The notes under the pieces: generated by a model
Told to the model about the DNA's origin: nothing
Seen by the model: the letters and a program-made list of their open reading frames with translations, nothing else
Database searches by the model: none
Shown: in pieces, positions 1 through 9,363 of the stretch
How positions within the stretch are numbered: position 1 is the first letter of the stretch
Layout: each line of letters starts with the position of its first letter
Translations under genes and position numbers: made by a program
Virus record (IMG/VR): IMGVR_UViG_3300047510_001522
Location: 1-40,050 of that record
Strand: one strand, 5' to 3'
DNA length: 40,050 bases
From: a virus

Positions 1-3000
1 GACTCTCATTTGTTACCGACGAAGTAATTGATGACAGTGGTTGACTAAACGGGAGGTGGATATACAGACTTGTGTATGACGAGGTATAGTTTGCTCCGTA
101 ATATGAACCCGGGTCGTATGCTTGTGACACAAAGTCGTCGTTAGAGATGTTTTCTCCCCATACACGTACTTCGTCTACAACACCATCAAACTGATTGCCA
201 AGTTGAATTGACCCAGAACCCCCCACATAAATAAAGGTAGTTCCATTCCACAACGATGACAAGTCAGCGGATGCCGATTCTTGGAATAGAATTTGGTCAC
301 CGTCAGTCTGGATAATTGAAATATCACCAGATTGACTACGTAACATCAAATTGGTGTAGTCATCACTAAAGAGTGGGAAGTAACTACTGGTTGCGATAAT
401 AGTACGGCCAGAACCACTAACTACGTGAATTCTTCCATAGTCTAACTTAGACGCGGATGGATGTGGTACTAAATCGATTGCCCAATTGGTTGCCGTAATT
501 AACGACGAACTACGACGAAGTACCGGATTGAATGATAGTTGAACACTTGATGCCGTCAACGATGACGATACAAACGGAACGGTGATAAAGTTATCAACTG
601 ACCCAGTGAATCGTAATCCATATGTTAATTCGTCGGAACGGATATAATTTCCAGCCGATGGACTGGTTGTTTCCTTGATTTGTAATACTGGTGAATTGAT
701 ACCGTAGGTATTTAACAATGCATCGAATGAAGTACGTGACCCCTTTGTTTTGTTAAAGTATACCATACTGTGAAGGAATCGCTTCCATGTTTCTGCTACA
801 TACGAGCGCGACCCACTTTCACCAGAGAATTGTGCATTAAATGTTTGCAGATTTTCAAGTGCATATACGTTTGGAAGTTTTAATCCAAATGATTGTGCAA
901 CTTCGTATACTTGGTCCATCGACAAATCTTCTAATGGATTAATGTTAGTTGAGTATACATTTGGGAATTGGTCAATATATACCTTGATATTGTCTACCAA
1001 GTGACCAACCATTTCAAATAAAGTTAAGAAATCCGTAGAATCCGTATCTTCTTGAATGTATCGTGGTAAGTTAAGTATTAAATAATTTGGATTATTTGAA
1101 TCATAGCGTTGAGCAATCGCAGATTGTGCAGTTAACCAATTAATGGCTACTGTACTATATGGACTGTATGGCGTGCCATCTGATTGTTTTGGCCACGAAC
1201 CAGTGGCATTGTATTCCACTTCACCATTTACATAAAACGCACTTGCCGAATATGGTAGTGAACCGGTTGCATAATATAAGAATTGTTCGTACGGGTCAAA
1301 GTTTCTGATAACATTTTCTTTTTCCCGTGCCTTAAACTTCAATGATATAGTACTACTTGATACACTAGATGAAATACTTGCCGATGTTAATTCGTCAATT
1401 TTTATAAGTTTTTCATTGAACGCTTGGAGTCTCTTATAAGCGGAACCGAAGTGAACAAAGTTATTGTAGTCAGTAAAATCAACATTAAGTTCAGATGACT
1501 TAAAATCGCCAGTAAACCAACGACGAAATACTGTATCATCAAATGAAATTGTCGTGCCATTGATTATTGCGCCTTCTGACCCCGTTGCCAATCCAAGACT
1601 AGTCAACGTAGTATTAGTTGCGAACATCTTACCATCTATATAATTTCTTGAGTCGATATTATATGGACGTAAGTATGGGGTAGTGTCTCGTAATGGTCCA
1701 AGTTCAAAATTGACAATATCAACTACAGTTTCTGCAATTTCTCTACTGATAAATGCAGGTGTGTCTACGGTAATATCTGTATCAAGAGGTCTGGTAAGCT
1801 TTAATTGTACTGACCCAGTGTCTCTAGGTGCAATACGCCATGCTTCGGCAACATATTGTCTGTCATTACCGAAGTTAAGTAATGTCTTATATTCTCTATT
1901 TTCATCAAAAAATGTCAGTACTTTTTCACGAACCACTTGACGAGCTGTGGCGGAGAGAGCATCAAATAATCGAACATTCGCAGTAGATAAACTAATACTA
2001 AGTGGAATGTTAATTAATGCTTGTTCTACATCTGGTGAACGAGATAATGATTGTTGTTGTAAATTTAAAATGTTATCAATTAAATCAATATATGATTTAA
2101 GATATATTAAACCATTAACATAAGTTTGTTCTAATCTATCGTTACCTGTTGTTACTTGTGTAAATGGGAAGTGGCGCTTTAATGCATCTTTATTTACCCA
2201 CTTTTCTGCATTACCATTTCCACCAGGACCAGGATGTTCTGGTGATGTTATACCCGTACCATTTGGGGTTGATGTACAGAAGAGTGCATCAGCCAAACTT
2301 TCACGAATAAGTAGTGCAATAGCTTCTTGGGTACTAACATCAAATGTTTTAATTCCTCCTCGGTCATCATATAATCGTTCAATTGACCGACGAGTAGATG
2401 AGTTTTGAATTGCTTGTGCGGTAATATTAGGGAAATCCGCACGGGTCATTTTCCAAGGAGCGGCGTTATCTTCTCTTCCGGCTTGTCTAGTTGATTTAAT
2501 TGCATTGGTTATTGCAATAACTGGACTGAGTACTGCGGCTGCTGGTAATAATATTGCACTTGCACCCGCAACAACTGCTCCACCAATTGCACCTGCGGTT
2601 ACTGTTCCACCAAATGCTGTTAATAATCCTGCGGTTGCTAATCCCGTAAATGTTCCAGCAGCCACCGCACCACCGGCAGCAGCTACAGCAGCGGTTGTGC
2701 CCAACGCACCTGCTGCATTTACCGCTGCGTTACTTTCTCTTTGTACTCGTTCAGCTTCTAATCGTAAATCAGTTAAATATTTTTCTACTTTGTCAATTTT
2801 AACCGCACCGTCACCAAAAAACTTTGGGTCAGTAAAACTATCAAAGATTATTTGTATTTTACGCTTCTTATCCCGTAAGTCATCCGCACTAAAATATATT
2901 TCGTATGCTTGTTGTTGTAAACTAATACGCTCATCATCACTCAACTCCGTAGGTACACCTAGTCCAAATTGATATCCTTTAGAGTTTTGTACTACGGATT

Positions 3001-3043
3001 TATATGTTGAGTTTTGTGTATTAACAAATATTCTATGGCTCAT
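1..3043 (-). CDS. Large baseplate/tail protein with LamG-like domain (3' end beyond window)
   Basis: Reading the minus strand from the ATG at 3043, the frame stays open for 1014 codons to the window edge, so the C-terminus is missing. Residues about 104-180 form an Ala/Gly-rich hydrophobic stretch that could be a glycine-zipper or membrane-like segment. Residues about 804-975 look like a concanavalin/LamG fold, ending in the typical FDGVVDEVRVWGE motif. It is the last gene of the baseplate cluster and follows the gp6-like gene by four genes, roughly where T4 has gp7 (1032 aa), but I see no clear gp7 similarity. A role in the baseplate periphery or glycan binding is inference. The Ig-like gene upstream ends seven bases before its start, so the two are probably cotranscribed. 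Confidence 0.85.
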   Translation of the reverse strand, partial: MSHRIFVNTQNSTYKSVVQNSKGYQFGLGVPTELSDDERISLQQQAYEIYFSADDLRDKKRKIQIIFDSFTDPKFFGDGAVKIDKVEKYLTDLRLEAERVQRESNAAVNAAGALGTTAAVAAAGGAVAAGTFTGLATAGLLTAFGGTVTAGAIGGAVVAGASAILLPAAAVLSPVIAITNAIKSTRQAGREDNAAPWKMTRADFPNITAQAIQNSSTRRSIERLYDDRGGIKTFDVSTQEAIALLIRESLADALFCTSTPNGTGITSPEHPGPGGNGNAEKWVNKDALKRHFPFTQVTTGNDRLEQTYVNGLIYLKSYIDLIDNILNLQQQSLSRSPDVEQALINIPLSISLSTANVRLFDALSATARQVVREKVLTFFDENREYKTLLNFGNDRQYVAEAWRIAPRDTGSVQLKLTRPLDTDITVDTPAFISREIAETVVDIVNFELGPLRDTTPYLRPYNIDSRNYIDGKMFATNTTLTSLGLATGSEGAIINGTTISFDDTVFRRWFTGDFKSSELNVDFTDYNNFVHFGSAYKRLQAFNEKLIKIDELTSASISSSVSSSTISLKFKAREKENVIRNFDPYEQFLYYATGSLPYSASAFYVNGEVEYNATGSWPKQSDGTPYSPYSTVAINWLTAQSAIAQRYDSNNPNYLILNLPRYIQEDTDSTDFLTLFEMVGHLVDNIKVYIDQFPNVYSTNINPLEDLSMDQVYEVAQSFGLKLPNVYALENLQTFNAQFSGESGSRSYVAETWKRFLHSMVYFNKTKGSRTSFDALLNTYGINSPVLQIKETTSPSAGNYIRSDELTYGLRFTGSVDNFITVPFVSSSLTASSVQLSFNPVLRRSSSLITATNWAIDLVPHPSASKLDYGRIHVVSGSGRTIIATSSYFPLFSDDYTNLMLRSQSGDISIIQTDGDQILFQESASADLSSLWNGTTFIYVGGSGSIQLGNQFDGVVDEVRVWGENISNDDFVSQAYDPGSYYGANYTSSYTSLYIHLPFSQPLSSITSSVTNES

Positions 3044-3049
3044 GTTATA

Positions 3050-3814
3050 TTACTCGACCACTGTAGGAGTTCTGGGTTGACCTTGTTCATCACCAGGTTG
3101 TTGTGGACCAGCTGATGATGAAGTGCCTCGTACAATAAACGTTATACTCGTTTGTCGTTCTGGTCCTGCGGTAATAGTAACCGTTGTTTCTCCGGCAGAT
3201 ATGCCCCGTATAATTCGTGGAGTATATGGATTATAATCAACTTGAGTATTTTCTGGTTCTTCTACTTGAACAATACTTACATTATTTGACTTCCAAACTA
3301 CATTTGATGCATCCTTATCTGGCTTACCTTCAACATCGTATACAGTGATATCAATCTGTACGCGTTCTCCTTGGTCTATTGTATAAGTACTTTGTGGTAC
3401 TGTTATACTATTTTTATTGTTTGCTTGACTGCCAGTTGTTGCGGGAGGGGATATTATAGGAAAACTACCAGACTTAATATCTAAACTTATGTCTGGATAT
3501 ATCGATGAAGATGGTACATTTTCTATCTCTGGCGGTAAATCTATTTTTACCAAAACTACACTACTACTTGTTGGTCCTAATACAACATTACCACTTGGAA
3601 ATTTTAAATTAGCGCCAGTAGTAGGATTAACAATTTGTATCCACGGTACTGTGGTTGTTATGTTAACTGTGATTGGTATTTCTATATCACTATTTGACAT
3701 AGCCAACGGAATATCCGTAACGGTAGCTGTATTAAAGTTATAATTTCTTATATATTCAATACTACTTGTAGCTAATGCATATGAAAATTTTTCACGAATA
3801 TTGTAAGTACTCAT
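3050..3814 (-). CDS. Virion protein with bacterial Ig-like (BIG2-type) domain
   Basis: 254 aa. The C-terminal half (about residues 135-230) has the BIG2 pattern: a VDIT-like strand (RVQIDITVYD), a VVWKSNNVSIVQV strand and a closing GISAGETTVTITA strand. The last 25 residues are Pro/Gly/Gln-rich and look disordered. The N-terminal half is beta-rich and not recognised. The start codon overlaps the stop of the upstream gene as ATGA, which indicates translational coupling. Ig-like domains of this kind are common on exposed phage structural proteins and often bind surface glycans weakly. Placement in the baseplate module supports a structural or adhesion role; the exact role is inference. Confidence 0.8.
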   Translation of the reverse strand: MSTYNIREKFSYALATSSIEYIRNYNFNTATVTDIPLAMSNSDIEIPITVNITTTVPWIQIVNPTTGANLKFPSGNVVLGPTSSSVVLVKIDLPPEIENVPSSSIYPDISLDIKSGSFPIISPPATTGSQANNKNSITVPQSTYTIDQGERVQIDITVYDVEGKPDKDASNVVWKSNNVSIVQVEEPENTQVDYNPYTPRIIRGISAGETTVTITAGPERQTSITFIVRGTSSSAGPQQPGDEQGQPRTPTVVE

Positions 3815-4686
3815 ATTAAATCAAACCGATAATTTTGTGGATTTTGTGCTTCATCATCTAATGCAGCATCATACGCGATATCAATTGCGTTGACAACATA
3901 CTCAGACAATTCTGTTTCGGTGAAACTGGTACTACCCGATAACAACACCATATCTTCTACAGTTTGTAATGCAATCGGATATGCATCATCAAGTACGTTT
4001 TGCATAATAGTATTAATACCAATACGACTTCCATCATCATCGTCAAAATTATATTGAATAAGTTTTTCACCAGACCCACTTGCAAAGTTTTGATAGAGCG
4101 ATGCACTATTAATTTTTACTGGGCTGGTTGGTAATACTAATTCGTCTGACCCTTCTTGATTAAAAATTTGACGTAATATTGGTTTTATAAATTCTGCCGG
4201 TATTAATGGTGTAGCAAATTGTTCTAATACTGATTGCTGTGCCACATCTGTTAATTTTAGTTCGACTTCGGTACGTGATGTTGATATTCTATTGACTTTT
4301 AGGATTCTATCGTCATATGCACCAAGTTCATCTGCAAAAAAGTTTAGAGTAACCGAATATTCACCAGACGGTAAATTTAAATTTGGTACTTTAGCAAAAT
4401 CAATATATAACAACTTACGTAAACTGTTATCATTATATTGTAATGTTTCTGTGAATATTGACCCACTAACGTTTCGCACAACATCAGAGAATACTAATGA
4501 ATTGTCTGCTAAACTGTATAGGTTAACTTCAACATTATTTTGAAGCAGTGCTTCAGAAAAATCGGATGGAACCTCCATATCAAGCAAATCATCTTTTTTA
4601 TTTGCTATAATACGAGATACAGTATATTTGGTATACGAATCTGATAGTTCTTGTATGTTACTTTGATAATTTTGTTGTTCTGCCAT
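3811..4686 (-). CDS. Baseplate-cluster structural protein, unrecognised
   Basis: 291 aa, no signal peptide or membrane segment. The composition is acidic with many short beta-like stretches, such as SGEYSVTLNFFADELG around residues 105-120 which resembles a beta-sandwich strand pair. Its start overlaps the upstream stop by one base (TAATG) and its stop overlaps the downstream start (ATGA), so it is tightly coupled to both neighbours. I do not recognise the family. Position between the DNRLRE-like protein and the Ig-like protein suggests a baseplate wedge or peripheral component. Real gene with high confidence; function unknown. Confidence 0.75.
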   Translation of the reverse strand: MAEQQNYQSNIQELSDSYTKYTVSRIIANKKDDLLDMEVPSDFSEALLQNNVEVNLYSLADNSLVFSDVVRNVSGSIFTETLQYNDNSLRKLLYIDFAKVPNLNLPSGEYSVTLNFFADELGAYDDRILKVNRISTSRTEVELKLTDVAQQSVLEQFATPLIPAEFIKPILRQIFNQEGSDELVLPTSPVKINSASLYQNFASGSGEKLIQYNFDDDDGSRIGINTIMQNVLDDAYPIALQTVEDMVLLSGSTSFTETELSEYVVNAIDIAYDAALDDEAQNPQNYRFDLI

Positions 4687-4961
4687 TAGTCTAACTCTTC
4701 AAAGTTTTTATTAATTCTGGTTAGCCATACGTTATAATCCAACTTTTCTTTGTAAATTGGAGTATAATATACACTGCGGTCCATCAACCCTTCTTCGGGT
4801 AACGTTACGATTTGTACGGTTGCCGAATAATTGGTATGAATTGATGCACTTTGTCCAGATGCTGACACATCAAATAAAGTTAACGAAATATCAATTTGTT
4901 CTTTATTGATAATATTTTCACTATCTGGATTGGTACTACTTGATAAGAATGTTGTTGCCAT
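4686..4961 (-). CDS. Small baseplate-cluster protein, unrecognised
   Basis: 91 aa, soluble and acidic, with a central beta-like segment (SIHTNYSATVQIVTLPEEG). The C-terminal stretch NVWLTRINKNFEELD resembles the helical tail found at the end of several phage wedge and fibre-attachment proteins, but that is only an impression. It sits three bases downstream of the 346-aa DNRLRE-like gene and overlaps the next gene by one base. Operon membership supports a virion role. No family recognised. Confidence 0.7.
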   Translation of the reverse strand: MATTFLSSSTNPDSENIINKEQIDISLTLFDVSASGQSASIHTNYSATVQIVTLPEEGLMDRSVYYTPIYKEKLDYNVWLTRINKNFEELD

Positions 4962-4964
4962 AAA

Positions 4965-6005
4965 CTATTCAACTTTAAATAGAGTGTCGGTGTCGATTAC
5001 TCTAGAATAATCACCGTTTACAACTTTTAACTTTAATGTATAGAATCTGCCTGGATATAGTGGTGATGTATCTAAAATTACATATGACCCGCTTGTATCC
5101 GTATTTACTTTACTATAGTTATCAAACGGTATAACAGTTGTGTTACTTTGTGCGTCAACAATAGAAAAGTATGACGAGGTAGGTAAATAATACTTGTTTT
5201 TGTACCGTAATACAGAATCAAATGACTTTAATGGATATTGGTCACGGACTACCAAAGTTACTTTGTCTACATCACCCTTTGTGTATGTTTCCCGTAAATT
5301 AGATGCAACAACTTTTACGTTTAGTGTTGAAATTGGTAATAAACTTCCAGTGACTACTGTTTGCGTATCCCATATAATTTCAAGAGTTGGTTGATAAATT
5401 GTATGTGTTTGTGTAGAAAATACTTTAATGACTCCCTTGTTTGTGGAGTCTTGTTCATCGGCAATTGGAAAACGTAATGCCAATCCATAGAAAGTATTTT
5501 GTATAGATTGACTGACAAATGGTCGTAAGATATTTGTTACGTCTACACGAATATCTTGAAGTGGATATGATGATAGAACGATACTTTGACTGGTTGACCC
5601 CGTTAAGAAATCACCACCAGCACTACTCCAAGATACCGCAGATGTGCATCTTGCCCACGATGCCCCATCTTCTACGTTTTTTATATTTTGATAAAAATAT
5701 CCACTACCTTCATCCCACGAACGAGATACTTGATAGATAAGGATTTCTTGATTTCTTTTTACGTTATCTGCATTTGCTAGCTTTAAGTTTAAAAAATAAC
5801 TAGCGGTGGCTGGTACACTAGCCGTTGTTGGTAGTTCAAAGTAAATTAAAGAGCGTGCGGACCCAGTTGCATATGCAGTTGAACTGGTTGGTACCGATAC
5901 ATCGATAACTTTACCAATTTCAAGTACTTCGTCTAGTCCAGCATTGTTGTTAAGATACGCCTGATACAACGTGGTATCTTTACTGGCGGTTAGTATGGTT
6001 CTCAT
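4965..6005 (-). CDS. DNRLRE/CBM-like baseplate or adhesin protein
   Basis: 346 aa. Residues 1-215 match the DNRLRE/CBM96-like beta-sandwich pattern: an opening DTTLYQAYLNNNAG region, then ARSLIYFELPT, LLIYQVSRSWDEG-like strands with WSSAGGDF, a DVTNILRPFV segment and a closing QPTLEIIWD strand. In bacteria this module sits on secreted glycan-binding proteins. Residues about 225-346 form a second beta-rich domain (VKVVASNLRETYTKGDVDKVTLVV). The start overlaps the stop of the gp6-like gene as ATGA. Location between gp6 and smaller wedge genes suggests a baseplate component that touches the cell surface (inference). Confidence 0.75.
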   Translation of the reverse strand: MRTILTASKDTTLYQAYLNNNAGLDEVLEIGKVIDVSVPTSSTAYATGSARSLIYFELPTTASVPATASYFLNLKLANADNVKRNQEILIYQVSRSWDEGSGYFYQNIKNVEDGASWARCTSAVSWSSAGGDFLTGSTSQSIVLSSYPLQDIRVDVTNILRPFVSQSIQNTFYGLALRFPIADEQDSTNKGVIKVFSTQTHTIYQPTLEIIWDTQTVVTGSLLPISTLNVKVVASNLRETYTKGDVDKVTLVVRDQYPLKSFDSVLRYKNKYYLPTSSYFSIVDAQSNTTVIPFDNYSKVNTDTSGSYVILDTSPLYPGRFYTLKLKVVNGDYSRVIDTDTLFKVE

Positions 6006-7924
6006 TGGGTAGCGTTTCCTATAATATCAGTTGTTGGATATTTCAACTCAAAGATACTTGGGTCGAGACTTGGATAGATAACCCCATTAATTGTTGCTTC
6101 ATCGATATCATATCTATAATTTTGATACCCAGTACCATCTCTATATTGGTACTTATTAAAGATACGTACATTCTTTACTGTTTGAACCCCTTCTACCAAT
6201 CCAATATTATATGACAAATCTGCCAATACAATTGGTTGGTTGATATTCCATTTACTGGTGTCAAAGAAATCTTGTACAGTACCGATACTTCTTGCTAACA
6301 CATCATTAACATTGTAGTTTCTCAATACAGAGATGTCAAATTGTACTCCGATGTTGATGATAAATGCATCGAGAATATTAACATCATCTGTTAACATTCT
6401 AAATTGTTCAAGATATCGTGCTAGATTTTCCTTGACTAATGTATTTAGTGTGGACAGATTTCCGTTGGTGTCATATCCTAGTGTATATAAATTAATTACG
6501 TTAGGACGAACTGGATTATCTACATACACTCGGTCATTTCTAGAAGCCAGTATTCTGTTAATTTGCTCATCTCGTACAGCAAAAGTTTTTGCTACACGAC
6601 CAAATTTTGCTGGTAGTGCGTAGGAGCGAACGGCGTAGTCTTCTACCGTCACTACACGATTTTGTGCGTTGAAAAATGCTAGTGCATTTTCACGAATTTC
6701 ATCGATTGATTCTCCTGTACCACCGCCTGTTGCTGGTAAATCATTGTTGATGGTTATACTTTGTACGGCTGCATTGAAAGCGGTAAGCTCTCCAGCTGTA
6801 TAATCGGTAGTGTCGTTTGATGTAATTACACTAGCTACTCTATTGATGGTATTAGATGGTGTGTTTGTATTTACTCCACCGCCAACCAAATAGGTTACAG
6901 TTAGTGTGACGTTTGCTGGTGAAATGCCGTATGCGTTACTGTTAAGAAAGTTTACGTTATTGATAGCCACATTACCCAGTGCGGTTTCTATGGTATTACC
7001 GTATTGAGAGTTTGCTACTTGTCTAGAATCTAATGTTGTATTGACTTCTGCTTCGTTATCTGTTCCAGAACCGAACACTAATTCCATTCTGTTGTCTCTG
7101 TTGATTCTGGTTACAAATCTACGAGGAACTTTACGAAGTCGTAATTTAGACGATGGTAAAATTCCAGTTTCACCGTTACTGGTTACGTCCAATTCATCCA
7201 TAATAACATCTTGTGCTAGATAATCCACTTCATACCAAGTGTTACCGTTAGAATCAACAACACTTTCAATACCAATTACGGATTCATCTGGCATTAATAC
7301 TGAGGTGAATCGTTGTGGACTTCCAAATGTAAATGTTGTGATTCTTTCTTCTGCGGACACCAATCGAGCTGGCTTACTAACTATGAATGTTGATGGGTTA
7401 CCGCCAGAGAACGTATTAACAATATAATTTTCAGCTGTAATATCAGAGAAATCTATATCTTCGGTCAGTCTAAATTGAACTGATGTTTGTCCAGTTGTAA
7501 CGAATGTACTCCCCTTTGCTACTTTAATCAAGTATTTTGGGTCAGTAACATATACACCGTTTTCAAGTATAGCTGGAGCTAGTTGATATATAGTTGCTGT
7601 TGTAGTAGATGGTGAAATTAATTTTGGTTTATACCCAAGAAATTGTGAAATAGAAATAACATTTTCTTGTTGTTCTGCATATGCTAATAAGTTTTCTTTA
7701 AACTGATTATCAATATAAAACGAAAGGACATCACCAATGTAGGATGCCATTTCAATAAACATCATACCAGGCGAGGTTTCATTAAAATCTGAGTATGTGT
7801 TTGGGTAATATGCTTTCGCAAATTCTATTAAATTTTGTCTAAAGTCCGTGAACGTCTTTGAGACATAATTAATTTGCTTGACATTTGGTCTTGGTTGTAT
7901 AGTTACTGATTGGTTCGTTGCCAT
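6002..7924 (-). CDS. Baseplate wedge protein, T4 gp6 / baseplate J family
   Basis: 640 aa, close to T4 gp6 (660 aa). The N-terminal region has the typical gp6 opening: KQINYVSKTFTDFRQNLIEF, then PGMMFIEMASYIGDVLSFYID and QENVISISQFLGY. The middle carries the baseplate-J signature GESIDEIRENALAFFNAQNR followed by VTVEDYAV. In T4, gp6 dimers form the ring that joins the wedges. It lies directly downstream of the gp25-like gene (13-base gap) and overlaps the following gene by four bases. The assignment is secure from the motif order plus neighbours. Confidence 0.92.
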   Translation of the reverse strand: MATNQSVTIQPRPNVKQINYVSKTFTDFRQNLIEFAKAYYPNTYSDFNETSPGMMFIEMASYIGDVLSFYIDNQFKENLLAYAEQQENVISISQFLGYKPKLISPSTTTATIYQLAPAILENGVYVTDPKYLIKVAKGSTFVTTGQTSVQFRLTEDIDFSDITAENYIVNTFSGGNPSTFIVSKPARLVSAEERITTFTFGSPQRFTSVLMPDESVIGIESVVDSNGNTWYEVDYLAQDVIMDELDVTSNGETGILPSSKLRLRKVPRRFVTRINRDNRMELVFGSGTDNEAEVNTTLDSRQVANSQYGNTIETALGNVAINNVNFLNSNAYGISPANVTLTVTYLVGGGVNTNTPSNTINRVASVITSNDTTDYTAGELTAFNAAVQSITINNDLPATGGGTGESIDEIRENALAFFNAQNRVVTVEDYAVRSYALPAKFGRVAKTFAVRDEQINRILASRNDRVYVDNPVRPNVINLYTLGYDTNGNLSTLNTLVKENLARYLEQFRMLTDDVNILDAFIINIGVQFDISVLRNYNVNDVLARSIGTVQDFFDTSKWNINQPIVLADLSYNIGLVEGVQTVKNVRIFNKYQYRDGTGYQNYRYDIDEATINGVIYPSLDPSIFELKYPTTDIIGNATQ

Positions 7925-7937
7925 TTAAAACTCCAAA

Positions 7938-8423
7938 TTAATTAAGTCTTCTGATACGACGAGCGTTTTGAAGCGCTGTAATTTCTTCCTGTGTGGGTTC
8001 CGCATTTTCTGGCACTTCTATAAACCCTACTGTTGGTACTCCAAATTGTCGAGCTGCTACTGTTATTTGGTCGGTTACATTTGGGTTATTTCTGAATCTA
8101 TATAAACATTTTATATCAATGATATTATTATCATCCGTTTTAGTGATTTGAAAATCAGTTAATTCGATGAACGGTAACCAACGGTCTACAGCTTCAGCTA
8201 CTGCTAATCGGGCGTTTTCTAGAGTTTCTTCTGTTAATGGCTCAAACAATATTTTCCACAAATCGCATCCTAAATCAGGTTGTCCAACACGTTCTTTTTT
8301 CTTTGTAAGAATTAAATTCTTAAAGTTAGAACGAACTTGTTGGATTACCGTGGTAGATTGGTCAAACATTCCTGTTTGTCCCAAACGAATTGGTAATACG
8401 ACACCAATAAACTTCTGAGCCAT
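7938..8423 (-). CDS. Baseplate wedge protein, T4 gp25 / GPW family
   Basis: 161 aa. The core has the family signature: VRSNFKNLILTKKKERVGQP followed by LGCDLWKILFEP, then a helix (LENARLAVAEAVDRWLPFIEL) and a beta strand pair. In T4, gp25 docks on gp6 and helps start sheath assembly; it is related to a type VI secretion baseplate subunit. The C-terminal tail of about 30 residues is charged. An AT-rich leader with a weak GGAG-like site precedes the ATG. Immediately upstream of the gp6-like gene, the same order as in related phages. Confidence 0.92.
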   Translation of the reverse strand: MAQKFIGVVLPIRLGQTGMFDQSTTVIQQVRSNFKNLILTKKKERVGQPDLGCDLWKILFEPLTEETLENARLAVAEAVDRWLPFIELTDFQITKTDDNNIIDIKCLYRFRNNPNVTDQITVAARQFGVPTVGFIEVPENAEPTQEEITALQNARRIRRLN

Positions 8424-8435
8424 TTATATCTCCAA

Positions 8436-8795
8436 TTAGGTCAACTTCATTGCTTTCATTAGAGCTGAATAATCTCTATTGATAGCTTGTAACGTAGGAT
8501 TATCTTCACTTACACCTGGTGGAGCTGACATTACTGGACCGACATTCTTTGATGTGGCAGTAATGGTGTCACCGTGGCGTTCTAATCCCATCATTGCTGC
8601 GAGTTGACTACGAGAAAGTTTTGGTTTAGCTGCTGTTGCTTCATTAACCTTCATTGGTTGCTGTACACTTTTAATTTCCGCAATAGCTTCTCCAAGAACT
8701 TCTGGAAGAATCTTCTTTACTGCTTTTTCTACTGACTCTTCAATTTGTTCCTTGACCAATTCCTTGACGTATGCTCTGAATAATGCTTTATCCAT
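8436..8795 (-). CDS. Small helical baseplate-cluster protein
   Basis: 119 aa. Residues 1-45 form a strongly charged amphipathic helix (KELVKEQIEESVEKAVKKI), then comes a Pro/Ala linker and a short conserved-looking block LSRSQLAAMMGLERHGDTI. The C-terminus (LQAINRDYSALMKAMKL) is another short helix. No signal peptide. It lies between the 184-aa PSNLLPIN protein and gp25. I do not recognise the family; a chaperone-like or connector role in baseplate assembly is possible but not shown. Confidence 0.7.
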   Translation of the reverse strand: MDKALFRAYVKELVKEQIEESVEKAVKKILPEVLGEAIAEIKSVQQPMKVNEATAAKPKLSRSQLAAMMGLERHGDTITATSKNVGPVMSAPPGVSEDNPTLQAINRDYSALMKAMKLT

Positions 8796-8806
8796 ATTAT
8801 TACCCT

Positions 8807-9361
8807 CTACTGGTTATTGAATCGTCCAAGAACCGTATTTTTTGTTGCTTGATTTTTTAACGATTGTCGATACTTGAACGGGTTTTCTTGTTTCTTAAGT
8901 TCTGCATCCAATGCCTTAACAGATGCTTGTTGTCGTTGTTGTTTAATTCTATCTATTTTAGTCTTGATATAGTTCTTAATTTGACCATATGATGGTATTC
9001 TTGGTTTAGGAACTATTAATGTTGGTACTGCTGGAATTGCTGGTAACGCTGGTAATCCACTAGTATATGTTTTTGCTGCATTTAACGTTCGTGCTCTAAT
9101 TTGGTCAACACTTCCCGTTGTAAAAAGTCTGTCTGGTATAACCGTGTTTAGTATTGGAAACTGTGGTATTTCTGGTGCATTAACTGTCGGTATATTTCCA
9201 GTTAAAGATTGAAACGACCCAGATATATCACTTGTGTTAATCGGTAATAAATTACTTGGTATTCTGGTAACACTAGCGGTCGGTAATGTTATTGTTGGAA
9301 GTTCCTCTACCTCTGCTCTAATCGGATTATTTATGGGTAATAAATTACTTGGTATTGCCAT
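8807..9361 (-). CDS. Proline-rich protein with repeated IPSNLLPIN motif
   Basis: 184 aa. The motif IPSNLLPIN occurs twice, at residues 3-11 and about 34-42, each followed by a Pro-rich beta-like segment. The middle is Pro/Ala-rich (LPALPAIPAVPTLIVPKPR) and residues about 130-184 form a very basic, Gln-rich helix (KTKIDRIKQQRQQASVKALD). It lies directly downstream of the gp5-like hub gene (2-base gap). The extended repeat at the N-terminus may bind a repeating surface on the spike; this is inference. No known family recognised. Confidence 0.7.
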   Translation of the reverse strand: MAIPSNLLPINNPIRAEVEELPTITLPTASVTRIPSNLLPINTSDISGSFQSLTGNIPTVNAPEIPQFPILNTVIPDRLFTTGSVDQIRARTLNAAKTYTSGLPALPAIPAVPTLIVPKPRIPSYGQIKNYIKTKIDRIKQQRQQASVKALDAELKKQENPFKYRQSLKNQATKNTVLGRFNNQ

Positions 9362-9363
9362 AA

